A stretch of DNA of 64,000 bases, from contig NZ_CP163435.1 in assembly GCF_041051975.1 (NCBI RefSeq), forward strand, positions 2,542,001-2,606,000, given 5' to 3'. Shown in pieces: positions 1 through 8,409 of this stretch (positions within the stretch are counted from its first letter, which is position 1; every line of letters begins with the position of its first letter). A model generated the notes under the pieces. The model searched no databases and was not told the origin of the DNA. It worked only from the letters and a program-made list of their open reading frames with translations. Source of the stretch: Streptomyces sp. R21 (GTDB lineage Bacteria; Actinomycetota; Actinomycetes; Streptomycetales; Streptomycetaceae). Both the position numbers and the translations under genes were made by a program.

Positions 1-1
1 C

Positions 2-796
2 CCGCGAGACCCGGGCCAACTGACCGCCCTGGTAAGGGGGTTGATCATCCACCGCCTCGAGGGCGACCGCTTCGGATGGGAGATCCCTCCGCAGCGCCTC
101 CACGAGGACGCCGAAACCCGGTACACAGCGGGACTGCTCCGCCTCCTGAGGGAGCGCTCGGACACCCCGCTCCCCCACCCCCGCACCCCCGACCACCGCT
201 TCGTCGGCACCTGCCGGGACTTCGCCCTGCTGCTGTGCTCGCTGCTGCGGGCGACAGGAACACCGGCCCGCATCCGCGGCGGCTACGCCACCTACTTCGT
301 AGAGGGATTCCACGACGACCACTGGGTCACCGAATACCGTCTGCCGGACGGAAGTTGGCGGCTGATCGACCCGCAGGTGTACGGCGGCCACTACGACGTA
401 CCCTTCGACCCGCTGGACGTACCGAGGGACCGTTTCGTCGTGGCGGGCCAGGCATGGCGGGCGTGCCGGGCCGGGGAGGCCGACCCGGAGACGTTCGGGG
501 TGTGGGTCGCGGACGGCCTGCGCGGGATGTGGCTCGTGCTCAACAGTGTGGTGCTGGACCTCGCCGCACTGAACGGCACGGAGCCGCTGCCGTGGGACGG
601 ATGGGGGCTGGCGGGCCTGCAGCGCTACGACTCGCTCACCGAGGACGACTTCGCGCTCATCGACGCCGTGGCCGCGGCCCGCGCGCCCGAGGACATCCGC
701 CGCCTCCACGCGGACCCGCGGCTGGCCGTACCGCGCGAGATCCTCTCGAACACGACCTATCTCGGCCTGCGCAGCGTCACGCTTCCCCAGGGCTGA
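2..796 (+). CDS. Transglutaminase-like domain protein, 5' end cut by window edge
   Basis: Papain-fold protein of the transglutaminase-like superfamily; substrate unknown. The Cys-His-Asp triad is visible in order: Cys in GTCRDFA, His in DDHWVTEY and Asp in WRLIDPQ. The frame stays open to the left edge and reads ...GQLTALVRGLIIHRLEGD, which continues the N-terminal pattern of the family. The TTG at 41 is therefore probably an internal codon and the real start lies outside the window. No signal peptide can be judged. The 3' end overlaps the convergent NTF2-like gene by 20 nt. I am fairly sure of the fold and unsure of the role. Confidence 0.8.
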   Translation, partial: PRDPGQLTALVRGLIIHRLEGDRFGWEIPPQRLHEDAETRYTAGLLRLLRERSDTPLPHPRTPDHRFVGTCRDFALLLCSLLRATGTPARIRGGYATYFVEGFHDDHWVTEYRLPDGSWRLIDPQVYGGHYDVPFDPLDVPRDRFVVAGQAWRACRAGEADPETFGVWVADGLRGMWLVLNSVVLDLAALNGTEPLPWDGWGLAGLQRYDSLTEDDFALIDAVAAARAPEDIRRLHADPRLAVPREILSNTTYLGLRSVTLPQG

Positions 797-1151
797 ACAG
801 CGTCCCTTGGTGGAAGTACAGCAGCCACCCCTCCCCCGTACGCCGCCACAGTGAACTCCGGTGTGCGCGGCGGCCGTTGTTGTCCGTGTCGAAGGTGAGG
901 TGGACGAGGTCGGGGGCCAGTTGGACGCCCTTCATGTGGGAGGTGATGCCGGCCCGGGCGCCGGGTGCGGTGGTCGCGGCGAGGGAGGCGACGATCGAGG
1001 CGCGGTCCCAGCGTCGGCCCGAGGCGCCGAACTCGAAGAAGTCGGGGTGCAGGAGCGCCCCGACCTGCTCGGGCGAGCGGCGGATCTCCGGGTCGAGGAG
1101 GCGCAGTTCGCCCTCGATGGCGGCCTCGACGGCGGGGTTGTGCTCAGACAC
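777..1151 (-). CDS. NTF2-like / DUF4440 family protein
   Basis: A 124-residue single-domain protein of the SnoaL/NTF2-like alpha+beta-barrel type, seen in the pattern of N-terminal helix, LLHPDFFEFGASG and a C-terminal strand WLLYFHQGT. Members bind small ligands or act as minor enzymes; nothing here indicates a substrate. The start is GTG at 1149-1151, which overlaps the end of the DUF1697 gene by 8 nt on the same strand. The two are probably translated together. Function beyond the fold is not known. Confidence 0.8.
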   Translation of the reverse strand: MSEHNPAVEAAIEGELRLLDPEIRRSPEQVGALLHPDFFEFGASGRRWDRASIVASLAATTAPGARAGITSHMKGVQLAPDLVHLTFDTDNNGRRAHRSSLWRRTGEGWLLYFHQGTLFSPGEA

Positions 1152-1689
1152 CGGTCAGCTCCTCCAGCTTGACGACGGTGTTCCAGTTGCGGGTGGTGGC
1201 GACGACGCCCTTCAGCAGCCGGGGCTTCGACAGGGCCACCGCCAGCTTGGAGCGGCCGAGGCCGTCGGGGGCGTAGAGATACATCTCGCGGTCGCCGAGG
1301 CGGAACTCCTCGGGGGCGAAGGCGGCCGGGTCGACGGTGGCGAACCGCTCGGCGTCGACGGGCGCGGAGAAGTAGGTGACGTGCAGCTGCTTGGCCTCGA
1401 GTTCGGCGGCCGGGAACGGGCACGCCTCGCGTACCGCCTTCAGGTAGGCGTGGTCGCGTACGAGCACGCTGACGGCGAAGCCGAACTGCTTCTCGATGGC
1501 CTGCTCCAACTCCGCGGCGAGGGAGTCCTCGTCGCCGTGGTCGGTGCCGAAGACGGCGTTGCCGCTCTGCAGATAGGTGGCCACGGAGTCGTACCCGAGG
1601 CTCTCCAGCAGCGTGCGCAGCTCGGCCATCGGCACCTTCTTGCTGCCGCCCACGTTGATCCCGCGCAGCAGCGCCGCATACATCGTCAT
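1144..1689 (-). CDS. DUF1697 domain-containing protein
   Basis: A 181-residue protein that is one DUF1697 domain: the N-terminus TMYAALLRGINVGG followed by ELRTLLESLGY and TYLQSGNAVF is the family signature. The C-terminal stretch TTRNWNTVVKL is also typical. Biochemical function is unestablished. I chose ATG at 1687-1689 (reading MTMYAALL); the second ATG two codons later is equally possible and no strong ribosome site separates them. It overlaps the NTF2-like gene downstream by 8 nt, so the two form a small operon. A strong hairpin at 1704-1742 separates it from the subtilase upstream. Confidence 0.85.
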   Translation of the reverse strand: MTMYAALLRGINVGGSKKVPMAELRTLLESLGYDSVATYLQSGNAVFGTDHGDEDSLAAELEQAIEKQFGFAVSVLVRDHAYLKAVREACPFPAAELEAKQLHVTYFSAPVDAERFATVDPAAFAPEEFRLGDREMYLYAPDGLGRSKLAVALSKPRLLKGVVATTRNWNTVVKLEELTGV

Positions 1690-1703
1690 CCGGACACCAT
1701 AAG

Positions 1704-1742
1704 GCGGCCGTCGTGCCCCGTGGGGGTGGGCACGACGGCCGC
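1704..1742 (-). terminator. Perfect 15-bp hairpin downstream of the subtilase
   Basis: Left arm 1704-1718 and right arm 1728-1742 are perfect reverse complements with a 9-nt loop. It lies 19 nt past the subtilase stop and just before the DUF1697 start, so it should end the subtilase transcript. There is no long T-run, as is common in Streptomyces. Confidence 0.75.
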
Positions 1743-1760
1743 GGTCTGTTGGTGTCGGCG

Positions 1761-2969
1761 CTACTCGACGATCTTCAGGAGCTTGTTCGGCGTGCCCGCC
1801 GACGGGTTGGAGATCTTGTCGGCGTTCGCGCCGCCGGTGAGCGCCTCGGCGACCTGGGCCGGGGTGGCGTCGGGGTGGCCCGCGAGGTAGACGGCGGCGG
1901 CGCCCGTGACGTGCGGGGTCGCCATCGACGTACCGGAGATGGTGTTGGTGGCCGAGTCGGAGGTGTTCCAGTCGGAGGTGATGTCCGAGCCGGGGGCGTA
2001 GATGTCCACGCCCGCGCCGAAGTTGGAGAAGTCCGACTGCTGGTCGTCCTTGGTGGAGGAGGCGACGGTGAGGGCCTCGGGGACGCGGGCCGGGGAGCTG
2101 GTGCTCGCGTCCGCGCTCTCGTTGCCGGCCGCGACGGCGAAGGTGACGCCGGAGGCGATGGCCTTCTTCACCGCGGTGTCGAGGGCCTCGTCCACGCCGC
2201 CGCCGAGCGACATGTTGGCGACCGACGGGCCCGAGTGGTGGGCGGTGACCCAGTCGATGCCCGCGACGACCTGCTCGGTGGTGCCCGAGCCGGAGTTGTC
2301 GAGCACGCGGACGGCGACGATCTTCGCCTTCTTGGCGACGCCGTGCGCCGTTCCCGCGATGGTGCCGGCGACGTGGGTGCCGTGTCCGTTGCCGTCGTCC
2401 GCGTTGTCGTCGTTGTCGATGGCGTCGAAGCCGGACGAGGCCCGGCCGCCGAAGTCGCTGTGGCTGGTGCGGACTCCGGTGTCGATGACGTACGCGGTGA
2501 CGCCCTCGCCGGCGCTGTCGGGGTAGGTGTACTTCCCGTCGCCCGCGGTGTCGGCCTGGTCGATGCGGTCCAGGCCCCACGACGGCGGGTTGTCCTGGGT
2601 GGCGTCGATGTGGAACTTCTTGTTCTGGACGACCTTGGCGACGGACGGATCGGCGGCCAGCCGCTTGGCCTCGGTCTCCGAAAGGCCGGAGGCGGAGAAG
2701 CCGTTGACCGCGGAGGAGTAGGCGCGCTTGAGATCGCCGCCGTACTCCTGGGCGAGGTCCTGCTTGGCGCTCCTGCTCGTCTTCTCGTCGAGCAGGACGA
2801 TGTAACTGCCGGACACGGCGCCCTTGGCGTCGAGTCCGTAGACCTTGCCCTCGGCCGGGGCGGAGGCTCCGGCGGTGGAGATGGCGATGACGGTCACGCC
2901 CACCGCGGTGGCGGTGGTGGCTATGGCCGCGGTGAGCTTCATCCTGCGGGCACGCTTGTGTGTTGCCAT
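1761..2969 (-). CDS. Secreted S8 family serine protease (subtilase)
   Basis: Extracellular subtilisin-like endopeptidase, 402 residues. A basic N-terminus (KRARRMK) and hydrophobic segment to about residue 35 form a Sec signal. An Inhibitor_I9 propeptide with SGSYIVLLDE covers about 50-120. The catalytic domain has Asp163 (YVIDTGV), His199 (GHGTHVAGT) and Ser348 (GTSMATPH), with oxyanion Asn in AAGNES. It ends right after the S8 domain with no accessory module. It is monocistronic: a hairpin follows, and a divergent promoter region shared with the MMPL gene precedes it. All catalytic residues are intact. Substrate specificity cannot be read from sequence. Confidence 0.93.
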   Translation of the reverse strand: MATHKRARRMKLTAAIATTATAVGVTVIAISTAGASAPAEGKVYGLDAKGAVSGSYIVLLDEKTSRSAKQDLAQEYGGDLKRAYSSAVNGFSASGLSETEAKRLAADPSVAKVVQNKKFHIDATQDNPPSWGLDRIDQADTAGDGKYTYPDSAGEGVTAYVIDTGVRTSHSDFGGRASSGFDAIDNDDNADDGNGHGTHVAGTIAGTAHGVAKKAKIVAVRVLDNSGSGTTEQVVAGIDWVTAHHSGPSVANMSLGGGVDEALDTAVKKAIASGVTFAVAAGNESADASTSSPARVPEALTVASSTKDDQQSDFSNFGAGVDIYAPGSDITSDWNTSDSATNTISGTSMATPHVTGAAAVYLAGHPDATPAQVAEALTGGANADKISNPSAGTPNKLLKIVE

Positions 2970-3377
2970 GAAGAGGGGTCTCCTCGTGGTGATTTGTGGG
3001 GGGATTCAACCTTTGGGCAACGGAAGTTACCCGGCGGTTGGCACGAAACCCTGGCCGATTGACGGGCTCAGATCAACACCTACATACAGCTGTGACTTAC
3101 TCAACAAGCTTTCGTAATAACAAAAAGGACCCTGTTCGACAGATCGGACAGACGCTTGTCGGGGGCGTCGGCACCCTGATCCACATCCCGGAGAAGTCCC
3201 GATACATGTAAGGGGCCAACATCATCCGCAGTGCGGAGAACCCGGGGGCCGAGCGGAGGAGATGAGCGCCCTCCGACTCACCGAACAGCACGACGAGACG
3301 TGCTTATCCAGCCCATACCTTCTAAGTGCGAGGTGACGGCAGGGGGCTGTCACCGCACACAAGGGGGCTTGGCCGGC
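2970..3377. promoter_or_regulatory. Divergent intergenic region between subtilase and MMPL genes
   Basis: About 400 bp that is noticeably more AT-rich than its surroundings, especially 3085-3130. It must hold the promoters of both flanking genes. I could not assign a convincing -35/-10 pair or an operator. A 64-codon open frame at 3097-3291 (minus) has no family resemblance and unusual composition, so I do not call it a gene. Confidence 0.45.
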
Positions 3378-5648
3378 ATGGGGAACGGACAGACGAGAGT
3401 GCGCGGCATCGCCGCCCGGGCGGGCGGCTGGAGCGCCCGTCACCGCTGGGCGGCGGTGGGAATCTGGGTGCTGTTCGTCGTGCTGGCGATGGGAATCGGC
3501 TCCGCCGCCGGCACGGCCAAGGTCAAGGAGAGCGACCAGCTGGGGGGCGAGACCCACACCGCCGCCAAGATCATCGAGGACGCCGGGATCGAGGAGCCGT
3601 CCAGCGAGACCGTCCTCCTCCAGGCCAAGGACGGCCGGCTCAAGGCCACGGACGCCGAGTTCCGCGCCGCCGTCGCCGCGGTCGTGAAGGCCGTCGACGC
3701 GACCGGCAAGGTCACGGACGTGACGTCGCCGTACGACACCAAGACGATCTCCAAGGACGGCCGCAGCGCGCTCGTCCAGTTCGACATGCGCGGCGACTCG
3801 GACACCGCGCACGAGCGCGTCGAACCGGTGCTCAAGGCCGTCGAAGCCGTCCAGAAGGACCACTCCTCGCTGCGGATCGAGGAGATCGGCGGCGCCAGCA
3901 TGATGAAGACGTTCAAGGACGCGTTCGGCGACGACTTCAAGCAGGCCGAGTACTCCGCGGTGCCCGTGGCCCTCGGCATCCTGCTGATCGCCTTCGGCGC
4001 GCTGGTCGCGGCGCTGCTGCCGGTGGCACTCGCGCTCACCGCCATCATGGCGACGACCGGCCTGATGGCCATCGTCAGCCATGTGGTGCCGATGGACGAC
4101 TCGTCGAGCTCCGTGATGCTGCTGGTCGGTCTGGCCGTCGGCGTCGACTACTGCCTGTTCTACCTGCGCCGTGAGCGCGAGGAACGGGCTGCGGGCCGGG
4201 ATGCGGGGACCGCGCTGCGGATCGCCGCCGCCACCAGTGGCCGCGCCGTGATCGTCTCCGGCGTCACGGTCTGCGTGGCCATGGCGGGCATGCTGTTCAC
4301 CGGGCTCGCCACGTTCAAGGCGATGGGCCTGGCCTCCCTGATCGTCGTGGCGGTCGCCATGGTCGGCTCCGTGACGGTGCTGCCCGCACTGCTCTCGCTG
4401 CTCGGTGAGCGGGTGGAGAAGGGGCGCATCCCGTTCCTGCACCCGGACAAGCGCAGCAAGAAGAGCAAGGCCGCCCGCGGGAACAACGACGGCAGCCGGT
4501 TCTGGAGCGCCGTCCTGAAGGTCGTCCTCGCCAAGCCCGCCGTCTCGCTCGTCGTCGCGGGCGGTGCGCTGCTGGCGATCGCGGCACCCGCGCTGGGCAT
4601 GAAGACCCAGAACCTCACGCTGGACCAGGAGTTCGGCAACTCGCTGCCGATCGTGGGCACATACAACCGCGTCAACGACGCCTTCCCCGGCGGCTCCGAG
4701 CCCGCCGAGGTGATCGTCAAGGCGAAGGACATCAACGCCCCCGAGGTGAAGTCCGCGCTCGCCGACTTCCGTGCGGAGGCGATCAGTTCGGGCGCCTCGC
4801 GCGGCCCTGTCGAGATCAAGCTGCACGACGCGCAGAACGTCGCCTTCGTGTACGTGCCGCTCGTGGGCGGCTCCGACCAGGACAAGGCGGGTCAGAGCCT
4901 CGACCTGCTGCGCGACAAGGTACGGCCCGACACGCTCGGCAAGGTCGACGGCGTGCAGGCGCCGATCAGCGGACAGGTCGCGGGCAACAAGGACTTCAAC
5001 GACCAGTTGGTCGGCGCGGTCGTCCCGGTCTTCGCGTTCGTCGTGGTCTTCGCCTTCCTGCTGATGCTCGTGTCGTTCCGCTCGCTGACCATCGCGATCA
5101 CGTCGATCGTGCTGAACCTGCTGTCGGTCGGTGCGGCGTACGGCATCCTGGTCGCCGTCTTCCAGCACGGCTGGGGCGCCTCGCTGGTGGGAGCCGAGGG
5201 TGTGGGCGCCATCATCACCTGGCTGCCGCTGTTCCTCTTCGTGATCCTCTTCGGACTGTCGATGGACTACCACGTGTTCGTGGTGTCCCGTATCCGTGAG
5301 GCGCGGCTGCGGGGGCTGGCGACGAAGGAGGCGATCCGGCACGGCGTCGTCACCACGGCCGGTGTCGTCACCAGCGCCGCCGTCATCATGGTCGCCGTGT
5401 TCGCGATCTTCGGAACGCTGTCCATGCAGTCCATGAAGCAGATGGGCGTGGGCCTGGCGGCCGCGGTGCTCATCGACGCGACGGTCATCCGGGGCGTGCT
5501 GCTCCCGGCCGTGATGGCACTGCTCGGCGAGCACAACTGGTACCTGCCGAAGTGGCTGAACCGGCTGCCGGACCTCACCCACGACGAGTCGCCGGAGGCC
5601 ATGTCGCCGCCTCCGCCCGCCATGGAGGGCGAGAGGGTCGGCGTATAG
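3378..5648 (+). CDS. MMPL family RND-type transporter
   Basis: A 756-residue inner-membrane transporter of the MmpL/RND superfamily, which export lipids or hydrophobic metabolites using the proton gradient. Two homologous halves are visible, each with a transmembrane helix, a large soluble loop and a five-helix bundle. The family Gly-x-Asp-Tyr signature occurs in both: VGVDYCLFYL in half one and LSMDYHVFVV in half two. The start is ATG 3378 (MGNGQTRVRG) preceded by AAGGGGG; an upstream in-frame extension has no such site. It is a single gene, ending in an array of inverted repeats and a strong hairpin. No TetR gene is adjacent, though such transporters often have one. Cargo unknown. Confidence 0.92.
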   Translation: MGNGQTRVRGIAARAGGWSARHRWAAVGIWVLFVVLAMGIGSAAGTAKVKESDQLGGETHTAAKIIEDAGIEEPSSETVLLQAKDGRLKATDAEFRAAVAAVVKAVDATGKVTDVTSPYDTKTISKDGRSALVQFDMRGDSDTAHERVEPVLKAVEAVQKDHSSLRIEEIGGASMMKTFKDAFGDDFKQAEYSAVPVALGILLIAFGALVAALLPVALALTAIMATTGLMAIVSHVVPMDDSSSSVMLLVGLAVGVDYCLFYLRREREERAAGRDAGTALRIAAATSGRAVIVSGVTVCVAMAGMLFTGLATFKAMGLASLIVVAVAMVGSVTVLPALLSLLGERVEKGRIPFLHPDKRSKKSKAARGNNDGSRFWSAVLKVVLAKPAVSLVVAGGALLAIAAPALGMKTQNLTLDQEFGNSLPIVGTYNRVNDAFPGGSEPAEVIVKAKDINAPEVKSALADFRAEAISSGASRGPVEIKLHDAQNVAFVYVPLVGGSDQDKAGQSLDLLRDKVRPDTLGKVDGVQAPISGQVAGNKDFNDQLVGAVVPVFAFVVVFAFLLMLVSFRSLTIAITSIVLNLLSVGAAYGILVAVFQHGWGASLVGAEGVGAIITWLPLFLFVILFGLSMDYHVFVVSRIREARLRGLATKEAIRHGVVTTAGVVTSAAVIMVAVFAIFGTLSMQSMKQMGVGLAAAVLIDATVIRGVLLPAVMALLGEHNWYLPKWLNRLPDLTHDESPEAMSPPPPAMEGERVGV

Positions 5649-5649
5649 C

Positions 5650-5709
5650 TCCGGAACGACACCGGAGCGAGACCGGAGCAACTCCGGTTTCGCTCCGGTC
5701 AACTCCGGA
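5650..5709. repeat. Cluster of short CTCCGG/ACCGGAG inverted repeats
   Basis: Directly after the MMPL stop there are at least six copies of a 6-7 bp element alternating in orientation (CTCCGG, ACCGGAG), allowing several competing small hairpins. It probably supplements the terminator at 5715-5752. I see no coding potential. Confidence 0.6.
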
Positions 5710-5714
5710 CAACT

Positions 5715-5752
5715 GAGGGTCTGTTGATTCCACGGGGGATCAACAGACCCTC
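5715..5752. terminator. Bidirectional hairpin between convergent MMPL and glycosyltransferase genes
   Basis: Arms 5715-5728 and 5739-5752 are perfect 14-bp reverse complements around a 10-nt loop. It sits between two convergent stop codons and can serve both transcripts. Confidence 0.85.
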
Positions 5753-5760
5753 TTCGCCGT

Positions 5761-6984
5761 CTACTTCACCGGCGGAAGGGACGGGCGAGCGGAGGCGGCC
5801 AGTTCAGCCTCGATCAGGTCGGCCGCCCGCTCGGTGCCTCCTTCGCCCGCCATCTGCTCCTGGACCGCCTTCAGTCGCCGGGCGACCTCCGGGTCCTCGG
5901 TCACGGCGAGCACGGCCTCGCGCAGCGTCTCGGCCGTCGCCTGCTCCATGGGTACGTGGCGGGCGACGCCGAGTGCTTCCAGCATGTCGGCGTTGCCGAA
6001 CTGGTCGGCGGCCTGGGGCACGGCGACCATCGGCGCCCCGGTGGCCAGCCCCTCCTGACTGCCGCCCGCACCGGCGTGGGTGATGAACGCATCGGCCTGC
6101 CGCAGGATCGCCAACTGCGGGACCCAGTCCCGCACTTCGATGTTGTCCGGCACCTCCCCCAGCTCCGCCCGGTCGACGAACGTGCCGATCTGGAGGACGA
6201 CATGCCAGCCCGGCAGATCACCGAAGGCCTCGATGCACGCGCGGTAGAAGGCGGGCTGCTTGGTGAAGGTGGAGCCGAGGGACACCAGCAGCACGCGCTC
6301 GGCGTCCGCCGGACGGCGCCACTCGCCCTGGGCCGAGCGGTCGCCCTGACAGGCGCCGACGAAGGTGTAGCGCCGCTCGTCGACGCGGTCGGCGTTCGGC
6401 TGGAGTGCCTTGGGGATGAGGACGAGGCACCGGTCGGGGCGGCCCATGAAGTCCTCGACCCTCAGGTCCATGCCGTTGTCGGCGATCCAGCGCGCGAAGG
6501 TGTCGTAGAAGGCCTTGCCGCGCGGGGTCCGCTTCAGCGGCTCGAACATCGGCCTGCCGACCTCCTCCTCATAGCCCTCCCAGGCCACGAGGTTCGGCGA
6601 GAGCTGCAGGATCGGGACGCCCCAGCGGTGGGCGAGGACCCGGGCCGGGTAGGCCGTGATGTCGTAGAGCACCAGGTCCGGTTCGTCGCCCTCGTATGCC
6701 GCGGCGAGCTGCGGTTCGGCCTGGAGCGCGTCGTCAAGGAACGGCTCGATGTTGTCGATCAGTTCGGTCCCCCAGGCGTCCGGGTCGTCGTCGGTGGGCA
6801 GCGTCGAGTTCCAGAGCTTCGGCTCCGCTCCGGCCTCGGCGACCTTCCCGGCGAAGGCGGGCGGGATCGCGTAGGTGACGCGGTGCCCGCGGGCGACGAG
6901 CTCCCGGATCACGTCGAGGCTCGGGTTCACGTGCCCGTGGGCGGCGATGGAGAACATGGCGATATGGGCGCGTCGGGTAGTCAT
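5761..6984 (-). CDS. Macrolide-type (MGT/GT1) glycosyltransferase
   Basis: A 407-residue cytosolic GT-B enzyme of the macrolide glycosyltransferase family (OleD-like), which move a sugar from a nucleotide sugar to a macrolide, flavonoid or other hydroxylated acceptor. The N-terminal acceptor domain opens with [16 protein letters not shown], containing the His that acts as base in this family. The C-terminal donor domain carries the nucleotide-binding signature [16 protein letters not shown] and [10 protein letters not shown]. The start is ATG 6984 (MTTRRAH). It stands alone, with no macrolide cluster nearby, so a resistance or xenobiotic-inactivation role is plausible by analogy with Ole/Mgt enzymes. 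A 14-bp palindrome lies 18 nt upstream of the start. Confidence 0.9.
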   Translation of the reverse strand: MTTRRAHIAMFSIAAHGHVNPSLDVIRELVARGHRVTYAIPPAFAGKVAEAGAEPKLWNSTLPTDDDPDAWGTELIDNIEPFLDDALQAEPQLAAAYEGDEPDLVLYDITAYPARVLAHRWGVPILQLSPNLVAWEGYEEEVGRPMFEPLKRTPRGKAFYDTFARWIADNGMDLRVEDFMGRPDRCLVLIPKALQPNADRVDERRYTFVGACQGDRSAQGEWRRPADAERVLLVSLGSTFTKQPAFYRACIEAFGDLPGWHVVLQIGTFVDRAELGEVPDNIEVRDWVPQLAILRQADAFITHAGAGGSQEGLATGAPMVAVPQAADQFGNADMLEALGVARHVPMEQATAETLREAVLAVTEDPEVARRLKAVQEQMAGEGGTERAADLIEAELAASARPSLPPVK

Positions 6985-7002
6985 GATCCGACCGTAAGTG
7001 AG

Positions 7003-7016
7003 ACGAGACGTCTCGT
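7003..7016. promoter_or_regulatory. 14-bp perfect palindrome upstream of the glycosyltransferase
   Basis: ACGAGACGTCTCGT is perfectly self-complementary and its near edge is 18 nt from the glycosyltransferase start codon. Position and symmetry suit a TetR- or MarR-type operator. No such regulator is encoded in this window, so the assignment is an inference. Confidence 0.45.
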
Positions 7017-7134
7017 GCAATCGGAATTCCGGAGGCCCTGCGCGTGAGCGCGCCGACCGCATCGCATCGCATCCGTACGCCGACGCGCGCGCGGACTTCC
7101 CGGAGGCTTTGGAGGTACGGCGTCGGCGGGACCC

Positions 7135-8409
7135 TCAGCGCTGATAGCGGGCCAGCACCAGGTTCCCGTCCTTCACCAGCCGTCTCCTCAGCTCCGCCAG
7201 GCCGATCGCCCCGCTGTAGTACTCCTGGAAGGCGGGGGTCGCGACCTTGTCCTTCCACTCCGGGTAGCCGCGCACGGACTGGGCGGGGGCGGGGCGGAGG
7301 TGCTGGGCCAGGGCCGTGCCGGTGGCCCAGTCGTTCTTGGCGGTGTGCAGGGCCGGATCCTTGAGGGCCTGTGTTCCGGTGGGGAGCATCCAGTCGCCGA
7401 GCGCGAGGCGGACCATGTTCTTCGGCCGCAGGAGGAAGTCGATGAACTCGGCGGCCTCCTTCTTGTGCGGGCTGTCCGCGGAGACGGAGAGCGTCTGCGG
7501 GCTGACGCCCTGCGTGAGGCCGTCCGCACCGGCGGGGGCGGGCAGCACCTGCCAGTCGAAGCCCTTCGGCGCCTGCTGCACGATCTGCTGGCGGTAGGAG
7601 AACCCGAGCGGGACCATCGCGTACTTGCCGCCGAAGAAGCCGGGCAGCGTGTCGGAGCCACCGCTGCCGAGCGTGGTGGGCGAGGCACTGTGGTCGGTGT
7701 TCGCCTGGTCGTGGAGGGTGCGCGGTACGACCGCGTCGGCCTCCCCGAACCGGACGGTGACCTTGCCGTCGGCGTCCCGGTGGAAGAGCTGTCCGCCCGC
7801 CGACAGGGACAGGTTGAGGGTCGCGGAGACGGGTTCCTTGAGCGGCCAGGCGACACCGTACCTGCCCTCACCGCTCAGCTCCTTCGTGATACTCCTGAAC
7901 TCACCCCAGGACCAGGGCTTTTCGGGTGTCGGAATCCTTGCCCCCGACTCCTTCAGCCACTTGGCGTTGGCGATCAGGACGCGCGGCTCCTGGAGGAACG
8001 GCACGCCGTAGACGCCGTCGCCGAAGGTGGCGGTGTCCCAACTGTGCTGCGGAATGTCGGACTTGAGGCGGGCGGGCAGCAGCTCACGCAGGTCGGCGAG
8101 ATAGCCGCCGTACGCGAAGTCAGCGAGGTCGTCGGAGGCGTCGTGGATGATGTCCGGCGCCTCACCGCCCTCGAAGGAGGTGAGCAGCTGGTCGTGGACG
8201 CTGTCCCAACTCCCCTGTACGTACTCGACCTTGACGTCGGAATGCGCCGCGTTCCACTCCTTCACCAGTTCCTTGTTGGCGGTGACCGACTCCTCCTGCC
8301 AGGCGAGGGACTGGAAGCGGAGGGTGATACGGCCGTCCGCGGACGTGCCCCCGCCGCTGGTGCAGCCGGCGAGGAGCAGCATCAGCACGACGATCCATCG
8401 CACACGCAT
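7135..8409 (-). CDS. ABC transporter sugar-binding lipoprotein
   Basis: Extracellular solute-binding protein of the carbohydrate-uptake family 1, 424 residues. A lipoprotein signal is clear: a short basic N-terminus, a hydrophobic core and lipobox LLAGC with lipidated Cys at about residue 16. The mature domain has typical ITLRFQSLAW and QGSWDSVHDQLLTSFE segments. The start overlaps the stop of the upstream permease by one base (TGATG), so the operon runs permease, permease, binding protein. No ATPase gene is present; Streptomyces importers of this class generally share the MsiK ATPase. The sugar cannot be inferred from the sequence. Confidence 0.9.
   Translation of the reverse strand: MRVRWIVVLMLLLAGCTSGGGTSADGRITLRFQSLAWQEESVTANKELVKEWNAAHSDVKVEYVQGSWDSVHDQLLTSFEGGEAPDIIHDASDDLADFAYGGYLADLRELLPARLKSDIPQHSWDTATFGDGVYGVPFLQEPRVLIANAKWLKESGARIPTPEKPWSWGEFRSITKELSGEGRYGVAWPLKEPVSATLNLSLSAGGQLFHRDADGKVTVRFGEADAVVPRTLHDQANTDHSASPTTLGSGGSDTLPGFFGGKYAMVPLGFSYRQQIVQQAPKGFDWQVLPAPAGADGLTQGVSPQTLSVSADSPHKKEAAEFIDFLLRPKNMVRLALGDWMLPTGTQALKDPALHTAKNDWATGTALAQHLRPAPAQSVRGYPEWKDKVATPAFQEYYSGAIGLAELRRRLVKDGNLVLARYQR

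Noticed and set aside
3022..3034. 13-mer GGAAGTTACCCGG upstream of the subtilase whose complement recurs at 48223-48235
   Set aside because: Dozens of 13-mer matches are expected by chance in 64 kb; the surrounding promoter context differs.
3097..3291. 64-codon frame in the AT-richer gap before the MMPL gene
   Set aside because: No ribosome site, no family resemblance, and codon usage unlike its neighbours.
3222..5702. 800-codon minus-strand frame opposite the MMPL gene
   Set aside because: Antisense frame with His/Gln/Asp-rich low-complexity translation, caused by high GC3 in the real gene.
5761..6984. Glycosyltransferase plus MMPL as part of a macrolide cluster
   Set aside because: No polyketide synthase, sugar biosynthesis or regulator genes in the surrounding sequence.
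7078..7128. 9-bp stem with a 33-nt loop after the sugar-binding protein gene
   Set aside because: Loop too long for a convincing terminator; GC-rich DNA gives many such stems.
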